Assembly (NCBI RefSeq): GCF_039634785.1
Contig: NZ_JBBIAB010000009.1
Span: 62,001-126,000, forward strand
Origin: Tistrella mobilis
Lineage (GTDB): Bacteria; Pseudomonadota; Alphaproteobacteria; Tistrellales; Tistrellaceae
Direction of reading: 5' to 3'
DNA: 64,000 nt
Shown here: piece after piece, positions 18,523 to 27,804 of the stretch
Layout: each line of letters starts with the position of its first letter
Numbering within the stretch: the first letter of the stretch is position 1
The notes under the pieces: model-generated
What the model was told of the DNA's origin: nothing
Database searches by the model: none
The model's input: only the letters and a program-made list of their open reading frames with translations
Position numbers and translations under genes: made by a program

Positions 18523-18559
18523 ATTGATTGTAGATATATCATTCATAGTCAATGACTAT
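18523..18559. promoter_or_regulatory. OxyR tetramer site upstream of catalase
   Basis: Four tetranucleotides spaced by exactly 7 nt: ATTG (18523-18526), ATAT (18534-18537), ATAG (18545-18548), CTAT (18556-18559). The Escherichia coli OxyR pattern is ATAG-N7-CTAT-N7-ATAG-N7-CTAT; 14 of 16 positions match. The second half also lies inside a perfect 8-3-8 palindrome (18543-18561). It sits 16-52 nt beyond the 3' end of the flavin monooxygenase gene and upstream of the catalase. Confidence 0.75.
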
Positions 18560-18574
18560 GATGAATATCCGGCG

Positions 18575-19753
18575 TCAGAAGGGCCCTTCTCCCTTGAGGT
18601 CGTGGGTGAGCTGCCGGGCCAGCAGCCGGGCCGGCATATGGCGCAGGGCGAGATTGCGCAGACGGAAGCCGATCGGCGTGGCCGGGATGAACAGCCGGGC
18701 AAGCTTGCGGCTGCGGGCCTGAAGCCGCTCGATGACCGGGCGCAGCCGCGCCTCGTGCTCCGCCAGGGCCCGGTTCACCTCCAGCGGGTGGCGCAGCAGG
18801 CATTCCGCGAGCAGGGCTGCCGAGGTGATCGCCATGCCCGCCCCCTGGCCCGAAAGCAGGGTGAGGCAATGGGCGGCATCGCCAAGCAGCAGCAGCCGGC
18901 CTTTGGACCAGCGCGGCAGGACGGTCATCAGCGTGGTATCGAAATAGAGCCCGTCGGCCGGATCGCGGGCATCGATCGCCGCCAGGACCGCCGGATGGGC
19001 GCCGGCATAGGCGGTCTTCAGCGCCTGGATCCTCTCGGCCTCGCCTGTCGGCAGATCGATCCCGGTGCGGCGCCAGACGTAGAGCGTGGCAAGGGAACCG
19101 TCGGCGAGGGTGTAGAACTCCGTCAGTCGGCCCGGCTGGGCATAGGACAGGAAATCGCGGCCCAGCCCCAGCGTATCCGGCAGGCGGAAGGCCGCAACAC
19201 CGTAGCCGAGCGGTTCGAGCGCCGTGTCGTCGGGGGCGAAATGCCGGCGGCGGAGATCTGAGCGCAACCCCTCGGCGCCGATCACCAGATCCGCGGCCAG
19301 TGTCGCGCCTGAGGCAAGCCCGACCTCGACCGGCCCCTCACCGCGATCGTCGATCCCGGTGATCCGGTCGCTGAAGCGGATGTCGGCCGAGGTCGGCAGG
19401 GCAGCGGCCAGCACGTCTGCCAATGCGGTGCGCGACAGGGTGATCCAGTCGATCCCCTGCAGCAGATCGCGGTAGCGGAGGCGCAGCAACTCCCGTCCCT
19501 GTCCGTCCAGATAGAGGTTCTCGTCGATCTCCCGTCCAAGAGCCTCGAGAGCGGGGCGCAGACCCATGCGGGTTGCGGCGGCGAGCCCCGGACCCGAGAG
19601 GCCCAGCATATAGCCATCCGTGCGGAGATCTGCTGCACGCTCGACCAGCGTCGTGCGCCAGCCGATGCGGTCGAGCCACCAGGCGGCGGCGAGCCCGGCG
19701 ATGCCGGCACCGGCGATGACGGCGTGGGGGCGGAAGTCGGAGCGCGAGGTCAT
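18575..19753 (-). CDS. FAD-dependent monooxygenase of the siderophore-uptake operon
   Basis: 392 residues from the ATG at 19753, overlapping the permease stop as ATGA. FAD-binding dinucleotide motif V-I-A-G-A-G-I-A-G-L-A near residue 12, the D-G motif in A-D-L-V-I-G-A-E-G-L-R-S-D-L-R near 150 and the second FAD motif L-L-G-D-A-A-H-C-L near 285 define the group A (UbiH/PHBH-like) aromatic hydroxylase fold. Its position after the TonB receptor and permease suggests it acts on an imported siderophore, perhaps to destroy it and release iron. That role is inference; the family normally hydroxylates aromatic rings. Confidence 0.85.
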   Translation of the reverse strand: MTSRSDFRPHAVIAGAGIAGLAAAWWLDRIGWRTTLVERAADLRTDGYMLGLSGPGLAAATRMGLRPALEALGREIDENLYLDGQGRELLRLRYRDLLQGIDWITLSRTALADVLAAALPTSADIRFSDRITGIDDRGEGPVEVGLASGATLAADLVIGAEGLRSDLRRRHFAPDDTALEPLGYGVAAFRLPDTLGLGRDFLSYAQPGRLTEFYTLADGSLATLYVWRRTGIDLPTGEAERIQALKTAYAGAHPAVLAAIDARDPADGLYFDTTLMTVLPRWSKGRLLLLGDAAHCLTLLSGQGAGMAITSAALLAECLLRHPLEVNRALAEHEARLRPVIERLQARSRKLARLFIPATPIGFRLRNLALRHMPARLLARQLTHDLKGEGPF

Positions 19754-20994
19754 GCCGGCAGGGTCTCCGGGCGGGCGCCATGGCTGAGCAGGCGGGGGGT
19801 GAGCAAGGCGGCAGCTGCCGCTGCACCGGCGGCAAGGGCGAAGGTCGTGTCGAGGCCGAGGGCGGCTGCGATCAGCCCGCCCGACAGGCCGGCAACAGCC
19901 GCGATCGCCGCGTCGGCACATTGCAGCAGGGTGAAATCGACGCCGGCCTGGGCGGAGGCGGCCCAACCCATCATGGCGCTGTAGAGCGCGACGAAACTGG
20001 CGCCCTGGATCATGGAGAGGGCCAGCAATACGGCCATCACCGGCGGTGCCGGCAGATCGGCGGCAATCACCGCTGCGATGATGCCGAGCAGCAGGGCCTG
20101 GCTTCCCACCAGCGGTGCGAGGAGACGGGCGGGATCGATGCGGCGCAGCGCGATGCCGGCGGCGACGGTGCCGGCGAGGCTGAGTGCCATGCCGCCCGCA
20201 CCGGTCACCAGGCCTATGGTGGCGAGCGAGACCCCGCGATCGATCAGCAGCGGCCCCGTCAGCCCCATGGCCAGGCGCAGACCGGCCTGGACGGCGAGAA
20301 CGATCACCAGGCCGATGCGCACCTCCCGCCGCGCGATCGCCCGGCGGAGCGACGGACGGTGCCGGGCCACCTCTGCGGTAGCGATCGCCGGCCGCCCCTC
20401 GCGCGTTGCCGCCATCGGCAGGGTCAGCAGGGTCATGGTCATGACCATGGCCAGGATCGCGAGCTGCCAGCCGGCATGGTCGAGCAGCACCAGAAAGGCG
20501 CCGCCGCCGATCAATGCGCCCAGATAGCCACCGCCGACCTGCATGACGTTGCCCAGCCCACGCAGCCGTGGTGGCAATTGCTCTACCGCATAGGCATCGC
20601 AGCCGATGTCGACGGTGGCCGTGACCAGGGCCGCAACCGCGAGGGTCGCCAGCAGTATGGCGGGTGAGGGCGGTGTGTGGCCGACCGCCAGCAGGGCAAT
20701 GGTCAGGATGGCCAGGATCTGGCCGCCGAGCACGATCTTCCGGCTGTGCCGCCGACCATCAGCCGGGCGGCGGACGCGTTCGACCGCGGGTGCCCAGAGG
20801 AATTTGAGCGCCCAGGGCAGCATCAGCAGCGAGACCAGCCCGATCACCTCATAGCCCGCCCCGCCGGCCCGCAGGCTGGTCGGCAGGCCCTGAAAGGTGA
20901 GCCCGCCGACGATGCTCTGGGTGATATAGATCCCGGCGATGACGGTGAGCACACGGCCGGGCGGCGTGGTGCCTGAAGCGGCTGCGGCGGCCAT
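19750..20994 (-). CDS. RhtX/FptX-type siderophore permease (MFS)
   Basis: 414 residues from the ATG at 20994, which has GAGGTG just upstream and lies 4 nt after the receptor stop; an in-frame ATG at 21066 would overlap the receptor gene by 68 nt. About 12 membrane helices. Near the start I-T-Q-S-I-V-G-G-L-T-F-Q-G-L-P-T and W-A-L-K-F-L-W-A-P are typical of the single-subunit permeases RhtX (rhizobactin) and FptX (pyochelin) and related AmpG-like carriers. It would carry the ferric siderophore across the inner membrane without an ABC transporter. Both neighbours in the operon overlap or abut. Confidence 0.82.
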   Translation of the reverse strand: MAAAAASGTTPPGRVLTVIAGIYITQSIVGGLTFQGLPTSLRAGGAGYEVIGLVSLLMLPWALKFLWAPAVERVRRPADGRRHSRKIVLGGQILAILTIALLAVGHTPPSPAILLATLAVAALVTATVDIGCDAYAVEQLPPRLRGLGNVMQVGGGYLGALIGGGAFLVLLDHAGWQLAILAMVMTMTLLTLPMAATREGRPAIATAEVARHRPSLRRAIARREVRIGLVIVLAVQAGLRLAMGLTGPLLIDRGVSLATIGLVTGAGGMALSLAGTVAAGIALRRIDPARLLAPLVGSQALLLGIIAAVIAADLPAPPVMAVLLALSMIQGASFVALYSAMMGWAASAQAGVDFTLLQCADAAIAAVAGLSGGLIAAALGLDTTFALAAGAAAAAALLTPRLLSHGARPETLPA

Positions 20995-20998
20995 CACC

Positions 20999-23026
20999 TC
21001 AGAACCGCCAGCTGCCGGTGATGCCGATGGTGCGGCCGTCACCGATGGTGCTGCGGATGTCGCCACCCCCGAAATCGAAGCTGGAGGTGCGGTACACCTC
21101 GTCGGTCAGATTGCGGGCGAAGACCCGGATGGCATAGCCGGCGTCGAGATCGACCTCGACCGCCGCATCGATCAGGGCATAGGCGCTTTGCGAGAGGGTG
21201 TTGGCCTCGTCGAACCAGCTGCGCGACACCCAGTCGGCACCGAGATCGACCGCCACGGCGCCCGGCACCGTCGTCTGCGGCACGATCCAGCGCAGCCCCG
21301 CCCTCAGTGTGGCATCGGGTGCATAGGGCAGGCGCTTGCCGTCATGGGGGCCGCCGTCGAATTCCGAACGGCCGAGAGTGGCGCCGGCGCGGAGCGTCAG
21401 GTCGGGGGTGGCGCGGAAGGCCGTGTCGATTTCGATGCCATGGCTGATCGCATCGCCCATATTGCGCAGCACCTGGGCGCCCAGCGGACCGGTATAGATC
21501 TGCTTGTCTTCGGCGGTGATCAGATAGAGGGCGGCGTCGATGTCCAGCCGGCCGCCGGCCGCCGTGCCACGCCAGCCGAGTTCGTAATTGGTCGAGGTCT
21601 CGCTGTCATAGGGCAAGGCATCGGCGGTGGACGAGACGGTGTGATTGAAGCCGCCGGGCTTGAAGCCACGGGCGATGGTGGCCCAGACCCGGTGATCCGG
21701 CGCCAGCTGCCAGCCGAGCGACAGTTTGGGCGAGATGTCCGAGAAATCGTCTCGGGCCCGGAAGCGGAAATCATAGGGGCCCGAGCCCGGGCGATCATAG
21801 CGGATCTCCGCCTCCTCCCGCGACCAGCGCAGCCCGCCGGTGAGGTCGAACACGGGGGTCAGTGCGTAGGTCGCCTCTCCGAACAGCGCGTAGGAGCGGG
21901 TGTCGACCTCGTTGCGGTCGGGGCCGTAATAGCCCGGATAGCCGGGGGTCGTGCGGGTGAAGCCGATATCCTGCACAAAGCCGCCGAGCACGCCGTCGAC
22001 CCGCTCGCCGGCCTGGAAGGCGAGACGCAGTTCCTGGGAGAAGCTGTCCTGGCTCTCGGGCGTGTTCACCGTGATCACACGGGTCATGTCCCGGCTCTGC
22101 CAGGAGGTGACGCTCGACAGGCGAAGCGTGTCCGACAGGTCGTAATCGCCGGCGAGTGCGAGCGTGGTGACGTCGCGGTCGAGCCAGGCCCGGTCCCCCT
22201 GGGTGGCGCTGTCATAGATCCGGTCCTCGACATTCGCCTCGCGGATGTACAGCTCTTCATGGCTCTCCAGCTCTTCACGCGTGGCGGTGAAGGTGACGGA
22301 GAGCGGGCCGCCGGCCGGCGCATGACGCAGCTTAAGCCGGGCGAAACGTGAGATGCCCTCGTCGATGCCGGTTGTTCCCGTCGCGACATCGTCGATCTGG
22401 CCCTGGTCCTGGTTCCAGCGCACCGCCAGTTCGGCGGCCAGCCGGTCGGGCACCAGCGGACCCGAGACCATCGCTTCGGCGCCGCGTTCGGGAACGCCGA
22501 GGGTTACTGCGGCACGGCCTTCGACCCGGTCTGTCGGCGCACGGGTGATGACATTGATCACACCGCCATGGGCATTGCGGCCCCAGAGCGTGCCCTGCGG
22601 ACCACGAAGCAGTTCCACCCGCTCCACATTCACCAGTTCCTGGGCGAAGCTCGCCGGATCCTGGGGAACGCCGTCGACGTAGACCTGCACCGACGGGTTG
22701 TAGTAGTCCGGCGAGGTGACGCCGCGGATGGTGACCCCGGTATAGGCGCGGTTGCCGCGTGCTCGGATCACCAGTCCGGGGAATAGCCGGTCGAGCTGAT
22801 CCAGCCGGGTTACGCCGGCCTGGGCGAGGTCTTCTCCGCTGCGCACCGAGACGGCCGCATCCACACTGCCCAGCGACTGGTCGCGTTTGGTGGCGCTGAC
22901 GGTCAGGGCCTCCAGGCGCTGGACGCCCTCTTCCCCGTCATCCGCGGCAAGAGTGGGCAGGGGGGCGGCGATCAGCAGCGGGGCGAGGAGGATCGCAGTC
23001 CGGCACCGGAGCGAGCGCTGGGGCAT
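20999..23026 (-). CDS. TonB-dependent siderophore receptor, FyuA-like
   Basis: 675 residues with a signal peptide (cleavage near T-L-A-A). A TonB-box-like A-L-T-V-S-A-T lies just after, then the plug with L-D-Q-L-D-R-L-F-P-G-L-V-I, T-I-R-G-V-T-S-P-D-Y-Y-N-P-S-V-Q-V-Y-V-D-G-V-P-Q and L-L-R-G-P-Q-G-T-L-W-G-R-N-A. The barrel ends in W-R-F. The plug and the K-Q-I-Y-T-G-P-L-G-A-Q segment closely resemble the yersiniabactin receptor FyuA from memory, suggesting a phenolate-thiazoline siderophore. First gene of a receptor-permease-monooxygenase operon with a Fur-like box upstream. No siderophore synthesis genes are in the window. Confidence 0.92.
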   Translation of the reverse strand: MPQRSLRCRTAILLAPLLIAAPLPTLAADDGEEGVQRLEALTVSATKRDQSLGSVDAAVSVRSGEDLAQAGVTRLDQLDRLFPGLVIRARGNRAYTGVTIRGVTSPDYYNPSVQVYVDGVPQDPASFAQELVNVERVELLRGPQGTLWGRNAHGGVINVITRAPTDRVEGRAAVTLGVPERGAEAMVSGPLVPDRLAAELAVRWNQDQGQIDDVATGTTGIDEGISRFARLKLRHAPAGGPLSVTFTATREELESHEELYIREANVEDRIYDSATQGDRAWLDRDVTTLALAGDYDLSDTLRLSSVTSWQSRDMTRVITVNTPESQDSFSQELRLAFQAGERVDGVLGGFVQDIGFTRTTPGYPGYYGPDRNEVDTRSYALFGEATYALTPVFDLTGGLRWSREEAEIRYDRPGSGPYDFRFRARDDFSDISPKLSLGWQLAPDHRVWATIARGFKPGGFNHTVSSTADALPYDSETSTNYELGWRGTAAGGRLDIDAALYLITAEDKQIYTGPLGAQVLRNMGDAISHGIEIDTAFRATPDLTLRAGATLGRSEFDGGPHDGKRLPYAPDATLRAGLRWIVPQTTVPGAVAVDLGADWVSRSWFDEANTLSQSAYALIDAAVEVDLDAGYAIRVFARNLTDEVYRTSSFDFGGGDIRSTIGDGRTIGITGSWRF

Positions 23027-23156
23027 GGCGGGAGATCCTTGGCGATGGGTGCGAAGAGCTTGAGCCGGAAGCCGGCCGGACGTGGCCCGTCATCGCCCGT
23101 TCCTGTCTTCGCCGCCGCCCGGATCGGGGCTCATCCTGATCGAGTCGGGACTTTCT

Positions 23157-23171
23157 TGCGAATCATTCTCA
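23157..23171. promoter_or_regulatory. Fur box between receptor and araC
   Basis: TGCGAATCATTCTCA matches the 7-1-7 Fur consensus TGATAATNATTATCA at 11 of 14 defined positions. It lies in the 193-bp divergent gap, 130 nt upstream of the receptor start and about 49 nt upstream of the AraC-family start, so it can govern both. Confidence 0.65.
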
Positions 23172-24165
23172 CTTGCGGAATCATACAGGCGTCCCAGCCA
23201 TCCCATGCGGAGCCGGAGCATGACGTCGTTGACGACCTGGGAGGTCGACGAGAACGCAGCCCTCAAGGCCGAGGGTGTTGCCACCATCCCCCCCTGGTTC
23301 GCGGCACAGGCCAATGAACCGCTCGGCGACGGCATGGCGGTCAACCGGTTCGATTTCGCCGCCGAAGCGGAACAGCGGCTGCGCATTGCGGGGCCGGCCA
23401 CGCTCTCGATTTCGATGTTCTTCGATGGTGCAGGCAGCCTGTCGATCGATGGCGGACCGCCGCTTGAGATCCGCCCCGGCACCACGGTGCTCTACCATGC
23501 CGACCGGCCGACGGTCGGAGAGGACGTGATCCCGGCCGGCGCTCGCGTGTTCTGCCTGGATTTTCGCTACGAGGCCGGATTGTTGACCGGGCTCGGGCTC
23601 GCGGCCCTGCCGGTGCTGATCCGCGGATTTGTCACGGATTGCAGTGTCCGGGACGTGCTGCTTCTGGGGCGGCCGACCTCAGGGGCGCTGGAGGCGGTGG
23701 GGCGTTCGGTGCTGGCCTGCCGGCTGACGGGGCCTGCCCGACAGGTCTTCCTCAAGGCCAAGGCGCTTGAGGCGCTGGCCTGGCTGATCGCCGAGATCGA
23801 CGGAGCGCCGCCCGTGGCCACCCTGCCTGTGCCGGCGGAGCGCCGCCGGATCGAACACGCCGCCCGGCTGCTGGTCGAGCGGCATGACGAGGCCTGGACC
23901 ATTCCGCTGTTGGCGCGGACGGTGGGGCTGAACGAAAAGAAGCTGAAATCGGGCTTTCGTCTGGTGATCGGACGCACGGTTCACGGGCATCTGGAAGCTG
24001 CCCGGCTGGACGCGGCGGCCCGCATGATCGAGGACGGGGCCCGGGTGATCGATGCCGCCGTGGCCGTGGGCTACACCAATCCCAGCCATTTCGCCCGCCT
24101 GTTCCGGCGCCGCTTCGGCGCGGCGCCGGCCGACTGGCGTCGGGGCGTGCTGGTGCCGCAGATCG

Positions 24166-25185
<1,020 letters not shown>

Positions 25186-25233
25186 GAAACCTGTCTTCCG
25201 GTGGTGGAGGCCTGGGGTGCCTGTGGCACGTGT

Positions 25234-26106
25234 TCAGAGGGTCGGTGCGAAGCTGCCCAGGATCAAGAGCGGCGCGACATGCCGGCGGACGACACCGATC
25301 CGCGAGGCCATGGCCAGTATGGGCATCATCCGCGGGAAGGGGTCAGCATAGGTCCAGCTGCGCTCGACCCGGAAGCCCGCAATCCCGGCCGCGAAGGCAG
25401 CCAGGCCGGCCAGCGTGAGGGCGAAGGGCATCGGCGGTGCGGTATAGCCGGGTGTCACCTTAAGGCCGCGGCGTGTCTTGCGGGAATACCAGCCGGGGAT
25501 GGTGTCGAAATACACCTGTCCGCCGGGCAGGCCTGCGGCGAGTGCCGTCAGCAGCCGTGTCACCGTCATTGCATCGGGAGCATACATCAGCAGCCCTGCC
25601 GCGCTGACGAAGCACGGCCGGTCGGTTCCGATCTCGCTGATCCAGTCTTCGGGAGTGAAGGCCGATGCGGCAATCATACGGTTGCGTGGATGGGCAGGCA
25701 GCAGACGTCGGCGTAGCGCGATGCCTTCGGGCAGATCCAGCGTCACCCAGTCCATGTGGCCGTCATCGACCCGCCAGAGCTGGGTCTCCAATCCTTCGCC
25801 CAATGACAGCACCCGGATCGGGCGGTCATGCAGGGCGGCGAAGTCGCGGATCAACCGGTCCCCCAGCTTTGCCCGGATCGTGTGGGCAGGATGCGGGCGG
25901 CCGAAATGTCCGACGAAGTCGTAATCGATGCGGGCCAGCAGGTCTGCCGCGCGCGGATCGTCGAGCAGTTCCTCCCGCGGCACCCGCCCGGTTTCCGCCA
26001 GCCCGACGCGATGCCAGAGCAGCCAGAGCATGGTCTCGGGCACGCCGTCGAGAGAGACGGAGATGCGGTTGCCGGTGGCGCTGCCGGTGGAAGGGAGGGG
26101 TGTCAT
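25234..26106 (-). CDS. Class I SAM-dependent methyltransferase (LCMT/COG3315 family)
   Basis: 290 residues. The SAM-binding strand reads R-V-L-S-L-G-E-G-L-E-T-Q-L-W-R-V near residue 95, followed by V-T-L-D-L-P-E and a later S-A-A-G-L-L-M-Y motif, as in leucine-carboxyl-methyltransferase-like O-methyltransferases. Family members modify small molecules or carboxyl groups; no substrate can be read. It precedes a DmeF-type metal exporter and has a strong Fur-like box about 50 bp upstream, which places it in the iron response. A role in changing a metal chelator is one possible reading. Confidence 0.8.
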   Translation of the reverse strand: MTPLPSTGSATGNRISVSLDGVPETMLWLLWHRVGLAETGRVPREELLDDPRAADLLARIDYDFVGHFGRPHPAHTIRAKLGDRLIRDFAALHDRPIRVLSLGEGLETQLWRVDDGHMDWVTLDLPEGIALRRRLLPAHPRNRMIAASAFTPEDWISEIGTDRPCFVSAAGLLMYAPDAMTVTRLLTALAAGLPGGQVYFDTIPGWYSRKTRRGLKVTPGYTAPPMPFALTLAGLAAFAAGIAGFRVERSWTYADPFPRMMPILAMASRIGVVRRHVAPLLILGSFAPTL

Positions 26107-26154
26107 GGGAGCCTCAGCAGGGGATGATCCCGAGCCGGCATGCTTGCATCATAT

Positions 26155-26173
26155 GCAAATGATAATCAATCGC
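26155..26173. promoter_or_regulatory. Fur box upstream of methyltransferase-dmeF
   Basis: GCAAATGATAATCAATCGC matches the classical 19-bp Fur box GATAATGATAATCATTATC at 14 of 19 positions, including a perfect central AATGATAATCA. It lies about 50 nt upstream of the methyltransferase start and 49 nt past the 3' end of oxyR. Confidence 0.7.
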
Positions 26174-26221
26174 AGATTTTGCCCGGAATCGGGTGGCTGA
26201 TCCCGGATCCGGATCATGTGA

Positions 26222-27139
26222 TCAGCTCTCGATCGGCCTTACCTCCGGGGGGACGGCGTCGCGACAGACGCGCGCCAGGGCGGTTGCATCGGCATCACCT
26301 GTTCCGCGCCGCCAGACAAGGCCGATCCGGCGATGGCCGGCCTCACCCTCGACCGGGCGGAAGATCATCCGCCGCTCCCCGCCCCGCTGCCAGGCATGGG
26401 CGGCGAGGGCGGGCACCAGGGTGGTGCCGAAGCCGGCGGCCACCAGCTCGCGCAGGGTCTCAAGGCTGGCGGCGCGGAAGTCGTCGCCGCCGGGGCTGGG
26501 GCGGGCACAGGCGGCCAATACCTGGTCGCGCAGGCAGTGACCGTCGGAAAGGACCAGCAGCCGGGCCGCGGCCAGCTCCGCTTCGCTGATTGCGGGCGCC
26601 TCGTCGGGCAGGGGGCGGTCGGTGTCTGCGGGCTCGACGGCGAAGAAGCCTTCGTCGAACAGCGGCGCCGCCTGCCGGCCGCGCAGTTCGACCGGCAGGG
26701 CGACCAGGGCGGCATCCAGCCGGCCGTCGTCGAGCAGCCCCAGCAGATTATCGGTCAGATCCTCGATCACCACCAGGTCGAGTTCAGGGTGTGCCTGCTT
26801 CAGCGCCGGCAGCAGGCTCGGCAGCAGATAGGGGCCGAGGGTGGGGATCGCCCCCAGCCGGTAGGGTCCCTCCAGCGGCTTCGCCCGATGCCGGGTCAGC
26901 CGCAGGATCGCCTGCTGTTCCGCCAGCGCCCGGCGGGCATGGGTCACGATGCGCTCGCCGGCCGCCGTCAGCCGCACGCCCTTGCGGCTGCGCTCGACCA
27001 GTTCCACGCCCAGATAGTCCTCAAGCTTGCGCAGCTGGGCGCTCAGGGTGGGCTGGGCGACGCCTGCGGCCGCGGCAGCCCGACCGAAATGGCCGTGATC
27101 GGCGATGGCCACCAGATATCTGAGTTCGGTCAGGGTCAT
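26222..27139 (-). CDS. oxyR: Hydrogen-peroxide sensor OxyR (LysR family)
   Basis: 305 residues. The LysR helix-turn-helix is in F-G-R-A-A-A-A-A-G-V-A-Q-P-T-L-S-A-Q-L-R. The redox signature is G-H-C-L-R-D-Q-V-L-A-A-C, with Cys202 and Cys211 corresponding to the sensing Cys199 and Cys208 of Escherichia coli OxyR. On oxidation it should form the disulfide and activate catalase and other genes. A near-consensus OxyR site is found before the catalase gene in this window, and a weaker one before oxyR itself. It ends just upstream of the methyltransferase promoter. Confidence 0.94.
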   Translation of the reverse strand: MTLTELRYLVAIADHGHFGRAAAAAGVAQPTLSAQLRKLEDYLGVELVERSRKGVRLTAAGERIVTHARRALAEQQAILRLTRHRAKPLEGPYRLGAIPTLGPYLLPSLLPALKQAHPELDLVVIEDLTDNLLGLLDDGRLDAALVALPVELRGRQAAPLFDEGFFAVEPADTDRPLPDEAPAISEAELAAARLLVLSDGHCLRDQVLAACARPSPGGDDFRAASLETLRELVAAGFGTTLVPALAAHAWQRGGERRMIFRPVEGEAGHRRIGLVWRRGTGDADATALARVCRDAVPPEVRPIES

Positions 27140-27162
27140 GGGGGTGGGCTGGCTCCGTGACG

Positions 27163-27199
27163 ATCGGGACTGCCTATCGTGTCGATCCGCATTCGCCTC
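27163..27199. promoter_or_regulatory. Weak OxyR-like site at oxyR promoter
   Basis: ATCG-N7-CTAT-N7-ATCC-N7-CCTC keeps the 7-nt phasing of OxyR sites, with 10 of 16 positions matching; the left half (ATCG-N7-CTAT) is good and the right half poor. It lies 24-60 nt upstream of the oxyR start, where autoregulation is expected. Confidence 0.35.
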
Positions 27200-27272
27200 T
27201 ACAAGTCCGGGGCGTGCTCCTGTATATAAGAGTGAAACTTAGATTCATTCCAATAGATGGAGTGTCCCGCCC

Positions 27273-27659
27273 ATGTCCGCCGATCGTGATCCCCGCATCG
27301 TCTCCGATCCGCGAAAACCCGCCACGGCCCGTGCTGGCCGTATCGCTGCTGGCCGTATGGCTGCCGACCGCATCGCTGCGGGCCTGGCTGCGGCACGATC
27401 CGGCCTGCCCGCCACCATCGCGGCACTCGCGGTGGTCGTGCTGGCGGCCGTTGCCGTCACGGCCGTGCTGGACGGCGCCGAGGCGGCGGTGACGCTTGGT
27501 CTTGCCGGCTGGCTGCCGGTCGCGATCGCGGCCATCGCCGTCGGTGGCGGCGGCTCGGGGCTGAAGCGGCGCATGATCCGCGGTTACGGGTTCACGGCGG
27601 TGTTGCCGCTGCTGCCGCTTGCGGTCGGGGTGGCCCTGGCCTCCCGCGGCAGTCTCTGA
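27273..27659 (+). CDS. Small membrane protein of unknown function
   Basis: 128 residues, not recognised. An Ala/Arg-rich N-terminal ~45 residues with a short repeated pattern (G-R-I-A-A-G-R-M-A-A-D-R-I-A-A-G) is followed by two or three hydrophobic segments. The DNA of the repeat contains near-copies of GCTGGCCGTATCGCTG. GGAG precedes the ATG, and the upstream 133 bp, shared with divergent oxyR, are AT-rich near 27220-27260, consistent with a promoter. A long opposite-strand frame also exists, so the coding call is moderate. Divergence from oxyR hints at redox control but nothing more. Confidence 0.5.
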   Translation: MSADRDPRIVSDPRKPATARAGRIAAGRMAADRIAAGLAAARSGLPATIAALAVVVLAAVAVTAVLDGAEAAVTLGLAGWLPVAIAAIAVGGGGSGLKRRMIRGYGFTAVLPLLPLAVGVALASRGSL

Positions 27660-27804
27660 GCCCGAAGCTCGCGCCGCCCGGGCGGAAGCTCTTGTTCTCG
27701 GCCCTGAAACGTGGATGATGCCGGCGAGTATGGGGCCATGCGCATTCATGGCGCTTTTCCCGTCGTTCAACAGCCGTCGTCCAACACACAGGGACCTCCG
27801 TCCG

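Noticed and set aside
18435-18542. Upstream extension of the catalase by 36 residues
   Set aside because: The extension would begin inside the OxyR-like site and lacks a ribosome site, while GAGGAGG stands before the ATG at 18434.
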